Under the pieces are notes generated by a model, which searched no databases, was not told the origin of the DNA, and saw nothing but the letters and a program-made list of their open reading frames with translations. This document shows positions 1-6,378 of a stretch of DNA of 10,685 nt, piece after piece. The DNA comes from Candidatus Heimdallarchaeota archaeon (GTDB lineage: Archaea; Asgardarchaeota; Heimdallarchaeia; JABLTI01): positions 1 to 10,685 of the forward strand of contig DAOVHJ010000053.1 of the NCBI GenBank assembly GCA_030671945.1, written 5' to 3'. The first letter of the stretch is position 1. Each line of letters begins with the position of its first letter. A program made the translations under genes and the position numbers.

Positions 1-542
1 GCTTCCTTCAAAAGAGCTTTAGTCAGTATTGCTCCTTTAAGATTAGCTTCTCGAAGAGAGGCAAATTGAAGATTACAAAAGGTGAAATCAGCTCCACTAA
101 AATCACTATAATCTAGACTTGCTAAAGATAATTTTGACCCATTAAATTTAGCACCGGCGCCTTTAACTTCATATAGACTTCCATTTCCCATATCACACTT
201 TGTGAAGATTGTGTTTAAAAGTATGGAATCATCTAGAACAGCATCAGGTAATACTGCTTCATGGAAATCTGCTTCTGTGAGGTTGGTTTTAATTAACTTG
301 GCTTCTTCAAGTTTTGTTTTTTTAAGGGAAGCTTTCTTCAAGCTAGCTCCTTCAAGATTAGCGGCATCTAAACATGCCCCATCAAGAATTGCTCCATCAA
401 GAATTGCATTAGTGAGATCAGTATCAAAGAAATCAACATCAATTAGTGTTGCACCACTAAGATCAACACCAGATAGATTAGCAGAACAATAAGCATGTTT
501 GTCTTCTTCTAATTTGGCTAGAACTTCCTCTCTTGTTGGCAT
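1..542 (-). CDS. Pentapeptide-repeat protein (3' end outside window)
   Basis: The minus strand is open from an ATG at 542 to the window edge, giving 180 complete codons and no stop. After a short N-terminal segment (MPTREEVLAKLEED, about 16 residues) the protein is almost all pentapeptide repeats of the A(D/N)LXX type, such as SANLSG, VDLSG, AILDG, ACLDA, ANLEG and ADFHE. Leucine or phenylalanine recurs every fifth residue, which in this family builds a right-handed quadrilateral beta-helix. Around residues 107-130 the pattern is looser, and it resumes with FSGADF and LREANLKGA. The start is supported by GGAGA at 551-555, seven or so bases upstream. No signal peptide or membrane segment is visible, so it is probably cytoplasmic. 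Pentapeptide-repeat proteins have varied and mostly unknown roles; nothing here shows a DNA gyrase inhibitor or another specific function. It is divergent from the gene at 721. Confidence 0.9.
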   Translation of the reverse strand, partial: MPTREEVLAKLEEDKHAYCSANLSGVDLSGATLIDVDFFDTDLTNAILDGAILDGACLDAANLEGASLKKASLKKTKLEEAKLIKTNLTEADFHEAVLPDAVLDDSILLNTIFTKCDMGNGSLYEVKGAGAKFNGSKLSLASLDYSDFSGADFTFCNLQFASLREANLKGAILTKALLKE

Positions 543-585
543 ACTGTGTATCTCCAGTGTCAGCAAACTAAAAATCCAAATCTCG

Positions 586-593
586 TATAATAA
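586..593 (-). promoter_or_regulatory. Possible TATA box for the pentapeptide-repeat gene
   Basis: The minus strand reads TTATTATA here. A transcript starting about 25 bases downstream (near 565) would have a leader of about 22 bases that contains the GGAGA ribosome binding site at 551-555. A second AT-rich candidate (TTTAAAAT on the minus strand, near 617-625) would give a longer leader. Position and composition are the only evidence. Confidence 0.3.
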
Positions 594-720
594 GGTTATT
601 TGTGGTCTGGTTTATTATTTTAAATAGAAAATTTGTGAGGGTTTAGAAGAATAGTACAAACAAGGTCTCATAATTTCAGTATATTTGAGAATTCAAAGTA
701 TTACAAAGGTGCTGATATAA

Positions 721-1488
721 TTGGAATATAACCAATCCAAAGAAAGGTCAACTAGCTTGACAGAAGAGGAAGTACGGAAGCTAATCAAATACAAATTAGA
801 AGGAAAAATAGCTCAATTACCTTATGGTTTTTGGCGGTGCGATAAAGGAAAAGAACACTCAAGAATTGCGATAAAATATCTGATCGAGGAACATCTGAAA
901 TTAAATTTGAAGGATATCCCAAAAGCAATGAGTGCAAAAACATTTCATGAAGCAGGATTATTTCGAATACTTGTTGAGTTTTTCGATTCTTCATATTACA
1001 AAGCTCTAGAGTATACATATCCTGGTCACTTCAAACCTTGGCAGTTCAAAAAAGGTATGACGGGTATTTGGTCGGGTTCAACAGGGAAAGGCAGATCACT
1101 TCAAGCAATCAGGAATTTACTATCTAAATTAGATATAAAATTAGAAGAAATTCCAAAGAAAGTAAGCTATAAAATATTCAAGCAAAATGGTTTAGGTGGA
1201 ATGCTACAAACGCTATACAATAGTTCTCCCTATCAAGCAATAAATGCTTTATATCCAGAAAAATTCAAACCGTGGGAATTTAGCGTAAAAAATTACTGGA
1301 CCCAAGAAACATTACAGACTGCAAGAGTAGCAACGAAGTGGTTAATTGAAGAAAAACTGGAACTTACCTCTAATGAGATCAATAAAGTAAAAAGAAAGCA
1401 TTTTTTAGATTTTAACTTAGGTCAAATGTTAAGGATTTTTTATCAGAATTCTCATCTGCTAGCTTTAACAGATGTATATGATTTCTAA
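721..1488 (+). CDS. Unrecognised protein of three tandem ~70-residue helical repeats
   Basis: I do not recognise a named function. The 255 residues contain three copies of one unit: about 37-109, 116-187 and 192-255. Each begins with an aromatic-Trp pair (FW, IW, YW), then a basic helix (residues such as ARxAxKxLIEExL), a segment like LxxIPKxxSxKxFxxxGL, a helix like GxMLxxLYxSSxxxAL, and in the first two copies a closing YPxxFKPWxF. The third copy stops before that closing motif. The layout, and the FKPWEF-type motif, resemble the DUF4046-like repeats of some bacterial and phage proteins, but I cannot confirm this. The many Lys/Arg residues could suit nucleic acid binding, which is inference. 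The TTG start is chosen because an in-frame TAA sits directly upstream (718-720) and AAAGGTG at 705-711 is well placed. No membrane segment is seen. It appears to stand alone. Confidence 0.82.
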   Translation: MEYNQSKERSTSLTEEEVRKLIKYKLEGKIAQLPYGFWRCDKGKEHSRIAIKYLIEEHLKLNLKDIPKAMSAKTFHEAGLFRILVEFFDSSYYKALEYTYPGHFKPWQFKKGMTGIWSGSTGKGRSLQAIRNLLSKLDIKLEEIPKKVSYKIFKQNGLGGMLQTLYNSSPYQAINALYPEKFKPWEFSVKNYWTQETLQTARVATKWLIEEKLELTSNEINKVKRKHFLDFNLGQMLRIFYQNSHLLALTDVYDF

Positions 1489-1608
1489 AGAAAATCACTC
1501 AATTCTTGAATATACTTTTTTCGTCAAAGAAAAAGTGCAATTTAGATAAAAAGATTTTTTAAATTATAACAAGAAAAATGATAACTAATTGATGATACAA
1601 AAGGTTTC

Positions 1609-1619
1609 ATATATTAAAA
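1609..1619 (+). promoter_or_regulatory. Possible TATA box for the Trm112-like gene
   Basis: ATATATTAAAA lies so that a transcript starting about 25 bases downstream (near 1638) would begin just before the GGAGTG ribosome binding site at 1646-1651. Support is by position and composition only. Confidence 0.38.
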
Positions 1620-1660
1620 CCAGATAAAAAGTACGATGTAGTAATGGAGTGAATGGTAAA

Positions 1661-2077
1661 TTGAAGCTAAGATTACTAGATATTCTTGTTTGTCCAGATA
1701 ATAAAGAGTGGCCATTAAAGGCACACATTTTTGAAGAAAGAGAAATTGAAAAGCCATATTTACCTGATAAAGATACTATTACAAATGTTGTGTGTAGTTT
1801 TTATTGTCCAAAAAAACAAATAAAACTTACAAAAGACACTAAGAAAGAAGAAAGTGTAGTGACTAAGGATGCGAGTAAAATTAACTATGAAACTGACTGC
1901 AAAGAGTGTTTATCTACAGAAATAGTTTCAGGTTTGATAGAGTGTCCTAGTTGCAAGGTTTTCTATCCAGTTATTGATGAAATACCATTGATATTAAAGA
2001 AAGAACTAAGAAATGAGGATATAGAAAAACAATTTACTGAAAAATGGGCTGAAAAAATCAAAGAAATGAAGCTATAG
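1661..2077 (+). CDS. Trm112-like zinc protein, methyltransferase activator
   Basis: Trm112 is a small zinc-binding partner that stabilises and activates several SAM-dependent methyltransferases acting on tRNA, rRNA and release factors in eukaryotes and archaea. This protein opens with MKLRLLDILVCP and, near its end, has CPSCKVFYPVIDEIPLIL (residues 95-112), the two conserved halves of the Trm112/UPF0434 fold. Between them lies an insert of roughly 80 residues with further cysteines. Cysteines are at 11, 45, 49, 80, 83, 95 and 98. Bacterial and many archaeal relatives are only about 60 residues, while eukaryotic Trm112 is about 125-135 with an insert, so 138 residues is eukaryote-like. I chose the TTG at 1661 because the protein then starts at the conserved MKLR and GGAGTG (1646-1651) lies nine bases upstream. 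A GTG at 1649 would add four residues but overlaps that site. Confidence 0.82.
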   Translation: MKLRLLDILVCPDNKEWPLKAHIFEEREIEKPYLPDKDTITNVVCSFYCPKKQIKLTKDTKKEESVVTKDASKINYETDCKECLSTEIVSGLIECPSCKVFYPVIDEIPLILKKELRNEDIEKQFTEKWAEKIKEMKL

Positions 2078-2141
2078 AATCATTAGTTTATTTGGATAGT
2101 TTACCAACTTTTATGCTAAAAAACTAAAAAATATAAGAAAA

Positions 2142-2208
2142 ATGTCACCATCAAAAGATTATAATTACGAACCGTTAATTAACAATACGTTGGATAGAAT
2201 GGTGACAT
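2142..2208 (+). repeat. Perfect 10-base inverted repeat flanking a 47-base loop, covering a ribosome binding site
   Basis: ATGTCACCAT (2142-2151) is the exact reverse complement of ATGGTGACAT (2199-2208). The right arm contains GGTGA (2201-2205), the ribosome binding site of the zinc-ribbon gene at 2218. The loop also holds a 10-base palindrome, GTTAATTAAC (2174-2183). If both arms are transcribed, pairing would hide the ribosome binding site. If transcription begins inside the loop, the repeat could instead be a DNA operator. The repeat is seen directly; either role is inference. Confidence 0.6.
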
Positions 2209-2217
2209 GCAAATACT

Positions 2218-2490
2218 TTGAAGCAGGTGCCAGCAAAGGTGAGCAAGGACCTATCACGAATCGATCCATTAGTAATCTATAGATGCAAAAATAGACAATG
2301 TCGTCAAACATTCACTCCATCCACAATAATGAATGTTGAAGAGCTAAAAGTATTCTTCGAATGTCCAATCTGTGGATCCCAATATGAAGCACAATATTCA
2401 CCAATGTCAGAATTTCCTGATCAAGAAGTAATAATGCTCTTAGAAAGACCACGACTAGTATACACAGGAACTAGAATAGCAAGTTCATAA
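2218..2490 (+). CDS. Small zinc-ribbon protein, upstream partner of the small GTPase
   Basis: This 90-residue protein has one clear feature, a four-cysteine zinc ribbon: C23-x4-C28 (CKNRQC) and C49-x2-C52 (CPICG), about 20 residues apart. The tail (about 60-90) is polar, with no helix or membrane segment that I can identify. I cannot name a family. Such ribbons bind nucleic acid or proteins, and the sequence does not say which. The TTG start follows GGTGA at 2201-2205 with a 12-base gap, and an in-frame TGA at 2203-2205 excludes longer versions. An ATG at 2207 is in another frame and stops after four codons. Only 22 bases separate it from the GTPase gene, so the two are probably cotranscribed and may work together. 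The ribosome binding site sits in the right arm of an inverted repeat (2142-2208), which suggests controlled translation. Confidence 0.72.
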   Translation: MKQVPAKVSKDLSRIDPLVIYRCKNRQCRQTFTPSTIMNVEELKVFFECPICGSQYEAQYSPMSEFPDQEVIMLLERPRLVYTGTRIASS

Positions 2491-2512
2491 AAAAGAATGA
2501 GGTCAAAAAACG

Positions 2513-3058
2513 ATGGCTTATCAAAGAGGAAGAGATTCAACATATATTTTCAAAGTGCTGTTAATAGGAGAAGCTGCAGTAGGTAAGACTTCATTAACTA
2601 TAAAATTCGTTCATGGAAAATTTAAATCGGATTATCTTCTTACTGTAGGAATGGAACCATATAGTAAGTACATTAAAATGGGAAATGATATGGTAACACT
2701 TTCAATCTGGGATATTGCTGGTCAACAAAGATTCGATGTTTTTCGTACAATGTTTTTCAGAGGAGCAAAAGCAGCCTTCTTAGTATTTGACCTCACAAGA
2801 CCTGTTACATTAACTAAATTGCAGGATTGGTACGAAGACTTGATTAGAAATGCTGGAAAAGATGTTCTAACATTTCTTGTAGGAAATAAGAATGATTTAG
2901 AGGATTTGAGAAGTGTTCCAAAGAAAGATGCTTTGGCTTTTGCAAAGAAAATTAATGCCTTAGCTTACATAGAAACAAGTGCAAAAACAGGGACAAATGT
3001 TGATGAATCATTCACTAGTCTTACAAAGAATCTTGTCGCGAAAGCTAAAACTTACTAA
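2513..3058 (+). CDS. Rab/Ras-like small GTPase
   Basis: This is a single-domain GTPase of 181 residues with all five G motifs: the P-loop GEAAVGKTS (19-27), switch I threonine T44 in LLTVGMEP, WDIAGQQRF (66-74), NKND (125-128) and ETSAKTG (154-160). The glutamine matching Ras Gln61 is present (Q71). WDIAGQQRF differs from the Rab form WDTAGQERF at two positions. The C-terminus (AKAKTY) has no cysteine, so it cannot be prenylated like eukaryotic Rab or Ras; any membrane attachment must be indirect. Asgard archaea are known for large expansions of such GTPases, and this gene is the main hint of that origin. Rab-like is a description of similarity and does not prove vesicle transport. The ATG has GAGGT at 2499-2503 as ribosome binding site and follows the zinc-ribbon gene by 22 bases. 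Confidence 0.95.
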   Translation: MAYQRGRDSTYIFKVLLIGEAAVGKTSLTIKFVHGKFKSDYLLTVGMEPYSKYIKMGNDMVTLSIWDIAGQQRFDVFRTMFFRGAKAAFLVFDLTRPVTLTKLQDWYEDLIRNAGKDVLTFLVGNKNDLEDLRSVPKKDALAFAKKINALAYIETSAKTGTNVDESFTSLTKNLVAKAKTY

Positions 3059-3086
3059 TCTAAATGCTAGTGAGAATTCAAAGCCA

Positions 3087-3108
3087 TTTTTTATTCATTT
3101 TAGTTTTA
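3087..3108 (+). terminator. Oligo-T terminator candidate after the GTPase gene
   Basis: A T-rich tract with a run of six T (3087-3092), followed by further T clusters, lies about 30 bases after the GTPase stop. Archaeal RNA polymerase often terminates at oligo-T without a hairpin, and I see none here. Confidence 0.35.
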
Positions 3109-3164
3109 AATATAGAAATACAAGTAAAATGAGGAAAGAACTTCATTTTTTGTAACTTAAAGAT

Positions 3165-3170
3165 TTTATA
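3165..3170 (+). promoter_or_regulatory. Possible TATA box giving a leaderless PIG-L transcript
   Basis: TTTATA is centred about 26 bases before the ATG at 3194, and no ribosome binding site lies directly before that ATG. This geometry fits a leaderless archaeal transcript starting at or next to the start codon. It contrasts with most other genes here, which have a clear GGTG or GGAG site. Confidence 0.42.
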
Positions 3171-3193
3171 ATGAGAGAAATCTATCATTATAT

Positions 3194-3901
3194 ATGACAG
3201 AAAAAGAAAGCAAGCCTCTCAATGTTGTTGCCGTATTTGCTCATCCAGATGATGAGGCAGGAGTTATTGGGACTTTAGCCAATCATGCTGATAGAGGAGA
3301 CAATGTTTATGCAATATTCCTCACTCGAGGTGAAAATGCGTCTTCGATTTGTTGTACACCAGAGGAAATAATTGAGATTAGAGCAGGTCATGCAAAAGAG
3401 ATAGAAAAAATACTTGGAGCAGAATATCGACTGCTAGATTTACCCGATTCCGGAGTTCATCCCTCTGTTGAAAATGGAAAAAAATTAGCATTACATTTCA
3501 AAGAAATAAAACCAGATATAATTATTACTTGGACACAAGCACCTTATCCTGGAATTGGTCATCCAGATCATCGATATACGTATGATATAACTTTAGATGC
3601 AATTTCTTATGCAAGATATAAGAACGATGAGCACAGACATCCCCCTCATAGGGAACAAATAGGGTTGTATACAAATTACTTTGCTATCGCCAATCCTGAT
3701 AAACCGTTCTTTGTTGATGTTTCAAATCAATATGATAAAATTATGTCTGTTATAGATGTCTATATAGAAGCATATGGGCAATGGCCTGTTAAAGATTATA
3801 TAACAGCTCAACTTATGATGCATGGACGAATGACAGGAGTTAAATTTGCAGAAGCATACAATAAGATTCTTTGGCGTACGGCTCAACCCTATTTATATTA
3901 G
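3194..3901 (+). CDS. PIG-L/LmbE-type zinc-dependent deacetylase
   Basis: The 235 residues match the PIG-L (LmbE) family, which removes acetyl groups from N-acetylglucosamine-type sugars linked to lipids, inositol or other carriers (examples are PIG-L, MshB and archaeal chitobiose deacetylase). The N-terminal AHPDDE (16-21) supplies zinc ligands H17 and D20 and the likely base D19. GHPDHR (122-127) supplies H123 and the third zinc ligand H126, by analogy with MshB. The Rossmann-like core is visible in NVVAVFAHPDD and DIIITWT (108-114). The length is normal for the family, and no signal peptide or membrane segment is seen, so it should act in the cytoplasm. The real substrate cannot be read from the sequence; its neighbours give no sugar pathway. 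The ATG lacks a ribosome binding site and may be read from a leaderless transcript. A hairpin terminator follows directly. Confidence 0.92.
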   Translation: MTEKESKPLNVVAVFAHPDDEAGVIGTLANHADRGDNVYAIFLTRGENASSICCTPEEIIEIRAGHAKEIEKILGAEYRLLDLPDSGVHPSVENGKKLALHFKEIKPDIIITWTQAPYPGIGHPDHRYTYDITLDAISYARYKNDEHRHPPHREQIGLYTNYFAIANPDKPFFVDVSNQYDKIMSVIDVYIEAYGQWPVKDYITAQLMMHGRMTGVKFAEAYNKILWRTAQPYLY

Positions 3902-3902
3902 A

Positions 3903-3930
3903 AAAAATGTAAATCTAGCTTTACATTTTT
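3903..3930 (+). terminator. Hairpin terminator after the PIG-L gene
   Basis: A perfect 11-base stem (AAAAATGTAAA, 3903-3913, with its complement at 3920-3930) encloses a 6-base loop and ends in five T. It begins two bases after the stop codon. The fold and T-run suggest transcription ends here, separating this gene from the oxidoreductase. Confidence 0.6.
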
Positions 3931-3982
3931 GACTTTCTCAAGATTTTCATGTACATTTATTCTTAGAAATTGTAAGAAGAAA

Positions 3983-4036
3983 CGATACGCCTAGGGAGTT
4001 TCGATGTGTTTAGGCATGCCTATCGGTTAAGTGTCG
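3983..4036 (+). other. Possible structured RNA or operator region before the oxidoreductase
   Basis: This stretch is visibly richer in G and C than its surroundings. It contains a perfect 12-base palindrome, TAGGCATGCCTA (4011-4022). It can also form nested pairings: CGATA (3983-3987) with TATCG (4021-4025), and GCCTA (3989-3993) with TAGGC (4011-4015). Alternatively CGATAC (3983-3988) can pair with GTGTCG (4031-4036) through one G-U pair. The pairings exclude one another in part, as in a switch, but a protein-binding palindrome is equally possible. The rest of the gap to 4120 shows only the ribosome binding site. Confidence 0.3.
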
Positions 4037-4119
4037 CAAAATTTAAGTTCGATTAGACTATTTGGTATGTCGTCCAAATAAAAATGGAAAGAAAATAAAA
4101 AAACGGTGAAGATGTAAAA

Positions 4120-6336
4120 ATGACAAAAACTCTAGCCGAAATGTCATATAAACGTCAAGATGTAATGAAGGGTTATACCGATAAAACATTGCATATTGAC
4201 CTTGCTAAGTTATCCATCGAAGAAAACGATGTCGAAAAGAAAGTTCGAGAAATTTTCATAGGTGGTAAAGGTTATGACTTATGGTTAATGTGGGAAAGTT
4301 TGCCAAAAAACCGTATCGTTAAATGGGATGAACCCGAGAATCCGTTATGTATTGCAAGTGGTCCACTTGGTGGTACATCAGGATATCCAGGTGCAGGAAA
4401 ATCTATTGTAACTGCAATTTCTCCTTTAACTGATATCGTTATTGATTCCAATGTTGGAGGGTTCTTTGGCCCTTGGATGAAATACTCAGGATTTGATGCT
4501 CTCAGAATAGTTGGGAAAGCTAAAGAACCTGTGGTGATTGTAATTGATGGAACACAAGAAAAGGTCTGGATTGAACCAGCCGGTGATCTACCAACTGAAT
4601 CACATCTATTAGCTGAACAATTAAATGAGAAATATCGAACTGTTGACAAAGAAACCGGAAAAGATGATCGAATATTTGTCAGTGTTGTATCTGCAGGTCC
4701 CGGAGCTGATCATTCTTATTTTGGTTGTTTAAATTTCTCCTGGTGGGACAATAGAAGAAAAGCAAACCACTTAAAACAAGCAGGTAGAGGTGGTACTGGA
4801 ACAGTCTTCAGAAACAAAAACATAGTAGCAATTGTTGCTCATTCTCCATCTGTTAATTTGGAATCACAACATCCCAAAGACCAAGATACTGCAAAGCAAG
4901 TTGGTCGAAAACACTCACAGGAAATTCTAAAACTTGATTCAGAACAGAATAAAATGAGAGTTATAGGTACTGCGCATCTCCCATCAATTATGAGTGAATT
5001 TGATCTATTACCAACTTACAACTTCAAATATGGAAGAGATGATGATGGTAAAGATAAAACCCTTTGGGGTGATGTATATGAGAAGATCTATACTAATACA
5101 GGCAAAGGTTGGGATGGATGCTGGCGTGGTTGTGCAATTAACTGCTCACATTGTGTAGAAGCATTCGAGTTAAAAACAGGCCCATATAAAGGACAAAAAG
5201 TACTTGTTGATGGACCCGAATATGAAACAATCGCAGGTGTCGGCAGCAACTTAGGAATCTTTGATCCATTACATGTTGTGGAAATAAACTTTTACTGTGA
5301 CACTTATGGTCTAGATACTATAAGCTTTGGAACCGCATTAGGTTTTGTAATGGAATGCTACGAAGCAGGTCTTTTGGACAAGAAAAAAACAGGTGGTCTT
5401 GATCTAAAATTTGGTAATTTTGACGCTACCATAGAAATACTTCATCGCGTTGCTCTAGGTAAAGATGAATTTGCTTTAATTTATGCTAAGGGTATTAAGA
5501 AGATGAAGGAATACTTCAATGCAAATTACAATCTAACCCCTGAACAAGTTCAATTCTGCCAAGACATTGGAATGGAACACAAGGGACTTGAATATAGTGA
5601 ATACATTACCAAAGAATCACTTGCACAACAAGGTGGTTACGGATTAACCCTTAAAGGTCCACAACACGACGAAGCCTGGTTGATTTTCCTAGATATGGTG
5701 CACAATTATATGCCAACATTCGAAAACAAAGCTGAAGCTCTTTGCTGGTTCCCATACTGGCGAACATGGTTTTCATTAAATGGTCTCTGTAAACTTCCTT
5801 GGAATGATGTTGTTCCAGCAGATAACAAAGAAACTGATGCCCCTCACAAAGTTCCAGATCATATACAGAATTATGCGACACTTTTCGAATCTATTACTGG
5901 TGTTCCAATGGGCAAGTCACCTCAAGAACGAGAGGATAGTCTAATACACATAAGTCAACGTGTTTATCAATTCCAAAGAGCCTTCCAAGTAAGACTTGGG
6001 CATGGTCGAAGAATCGATGACAGTAATGTTCCATATCGATCCGTTGGACCTGTTACTCTTGAAGAATATGAAAGCAGAATGGAACGCTATGATAAGCAAC
6101 TAGTTGAAATTCTCGGAAAGAGTCTTGAAGAAGTACAGAAAATGCCAATTGAAGAACGTCATGGCATTACTCGAAAACATCGAGAAAAGCAATATGATAA
6201 ATTACAGGACGCTGTCTACGAGAAACGTGGATGGAATCACAAATCTGGTGTTATCAAACTCGATGTTGCTAAGAAGCTCTGGCCTGAATGGTTATTTAAT
6301 GAAGTTTTACCATTCATCAAAGATTTACAAGATTAG
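4120..6336 (+). CDS. Aldehyde:ferredoxin oxidoreductase family enzyme (tungsten/molybdenum)
   Basis: AOR-family enzymes oxidise aldehydes to acids and pass electrons to ferredoxin, using a bis-pterin tungsten (sometimes molybdenum) centre and one 4Fe-4S cluster. Family blocks appear in order: GYTDKTLHIDL and IGGKGYD near the start, SNVGGFFGP with YSGFDA, AGRGGTG (221-227), GPEYET (365-370), the pterin-binding DTYGLD (394-399), and GLCK around C557. The cluster cysteines are C334, C338, C342 and C557, with an extra C345. The spacing C-x3-C-x3-C differs from the usual C-x2-C-x3-C, and the second pterin motif has Ser (552) where Asp is usual. At 738 residues it is longer than the ~605 of Pyrococcus AOR. 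The ATG at 4120 follows GGTGA (4105-4109); the AOR domain itself begins near residue 18. No partner subunit or pterin gene lies nearby, and the substrate is unknown. Confidence 0.94.
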   Translation: MTKTLAEMSYKRQDVMKGYTDKTLHIDLAKLSIEENDVEKKVREIFIGGKGYDLWLMWESLPKNRIVKWDEPENPLCIASGPLGGTSGYPGAGKSIVTAISPLTDIVIDSNVGGFFGPWMKYSGFDALRIVGKAKEPVVIVIDGTQEKVWIEPAGDLPTESHLLAEQLNEKYRTVDKETGKDDRIFVSVVSAGPGADHSYFGCLNFSWWDNRRKANHLKQAGRGGTGTVFRNKNIVAIVAHSPSVNLESQHPKDQDTAKQVGRKHSQEILKLDSEQNKMRVIGTAHLPSIMSEFDLLPTYNFKYGRDDDGKDKTLWGDVYEKIYTNTGKGWDGCWRGCAINCSHCVEAFELKTGPYKGQKVLVDGPEYETIAGVGSNLGIFDPLHVVEINFYCDTYGLDTISFGTALGFVMECYEAGLLDKKKTGGLDLKFGNFDATIEILHRVALGKDEFALIYAKGIKKMKEYFNANYNLTPEQVQFCQDIGMEHKGLEYSEYITKESLAQQGGYGLTLKGPQHDEAWLIFLDMVHNYMPTFENKAEALCWFPYWRTWFSLNGLCKLPWNDVVPADNKETDAPHKVPDHIQNYATLFESITGVPMGKSPQEREDSLIHISQRVYQFQRAFQVRLGHGRRIDDSNVPYRSVGPVTLEEYESRMERYDKQLVEILGKSLEEVQKMPIEERHGITRKHREKQYDKLQDAVYEKRGWNHKSGVIKLDVAKKLWPEWLFNEVLPFIKDLQD

Positions 6337-6345
6337 AAAAAATAT

Positions 6346-6378
6346 AGCACTCTATGAGTGCTTTCTCCTTCTTTTTTT
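6346..6378. terminator. Bidirectional hairpin terminator between convergent genes
   Basis: AGCACTC (6346-6352) and GAGTGCT (6356-6362) form a perfect 7-base stem with a 3-base loop. On the plus strand it is followed by a pyrimidine tract ending in seven T (6372-6378). On the minus strand it is followed by a T-run from 6342 down to 6337. It lies between the oxidoreductase stop (6334-6336) and the stop of the convergent membrane protein gene (6377-6379), so it can end both transcripts. Confidence 0.7.

Noticed and set aside
202..492. Plus-strand open frame of 96 codons rich in Ser and Ala.
   Set aside because: It is the antisense shadow of the pentapeptide repeats on the minus strand; its repetitive look comes from those repeats, and it has no ribosome binding site of note.
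686..698. A 13-base sequence containing GAATTC repeated at 3071-3083.
   Set aside because: Only two copies, in unrelated positions (before one gene and after another), in AT-rich DNA; likely chance.
1514..1535. CTTTTT ... AAAAAG pairing after the triple-repeat gene, as a terminator.
   Set aside because: The stem is six A-T-dominated pairs with no clear T-run after it; too weak to list, although transcription could end in the T-run itself.
1649..1660. GTG at 1649 as the start of the Trm112-like gene.
   Set aside because: It falls within the GGAGTG ribosome binding site used by the TTG at 1661, and the family typically begins with MKLR at that TTG.
4040..4065. GTTCGATT resembling a tRNA T-loop in the gap before the oxidoreductase.
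   Set aside because: The bases on either side do not pair into a T-stem, and no acceptor, D or anticodon arms can be drawn around it.
4272..4649. Minus-strand open frame of 125 codons inside the oxidoreductase gene.
   Set aside because: The plus-strand frame has conserved AOR motifs throughout this region; the antisense frame matches nothing and has no promoter or ribosome binding site evidence.
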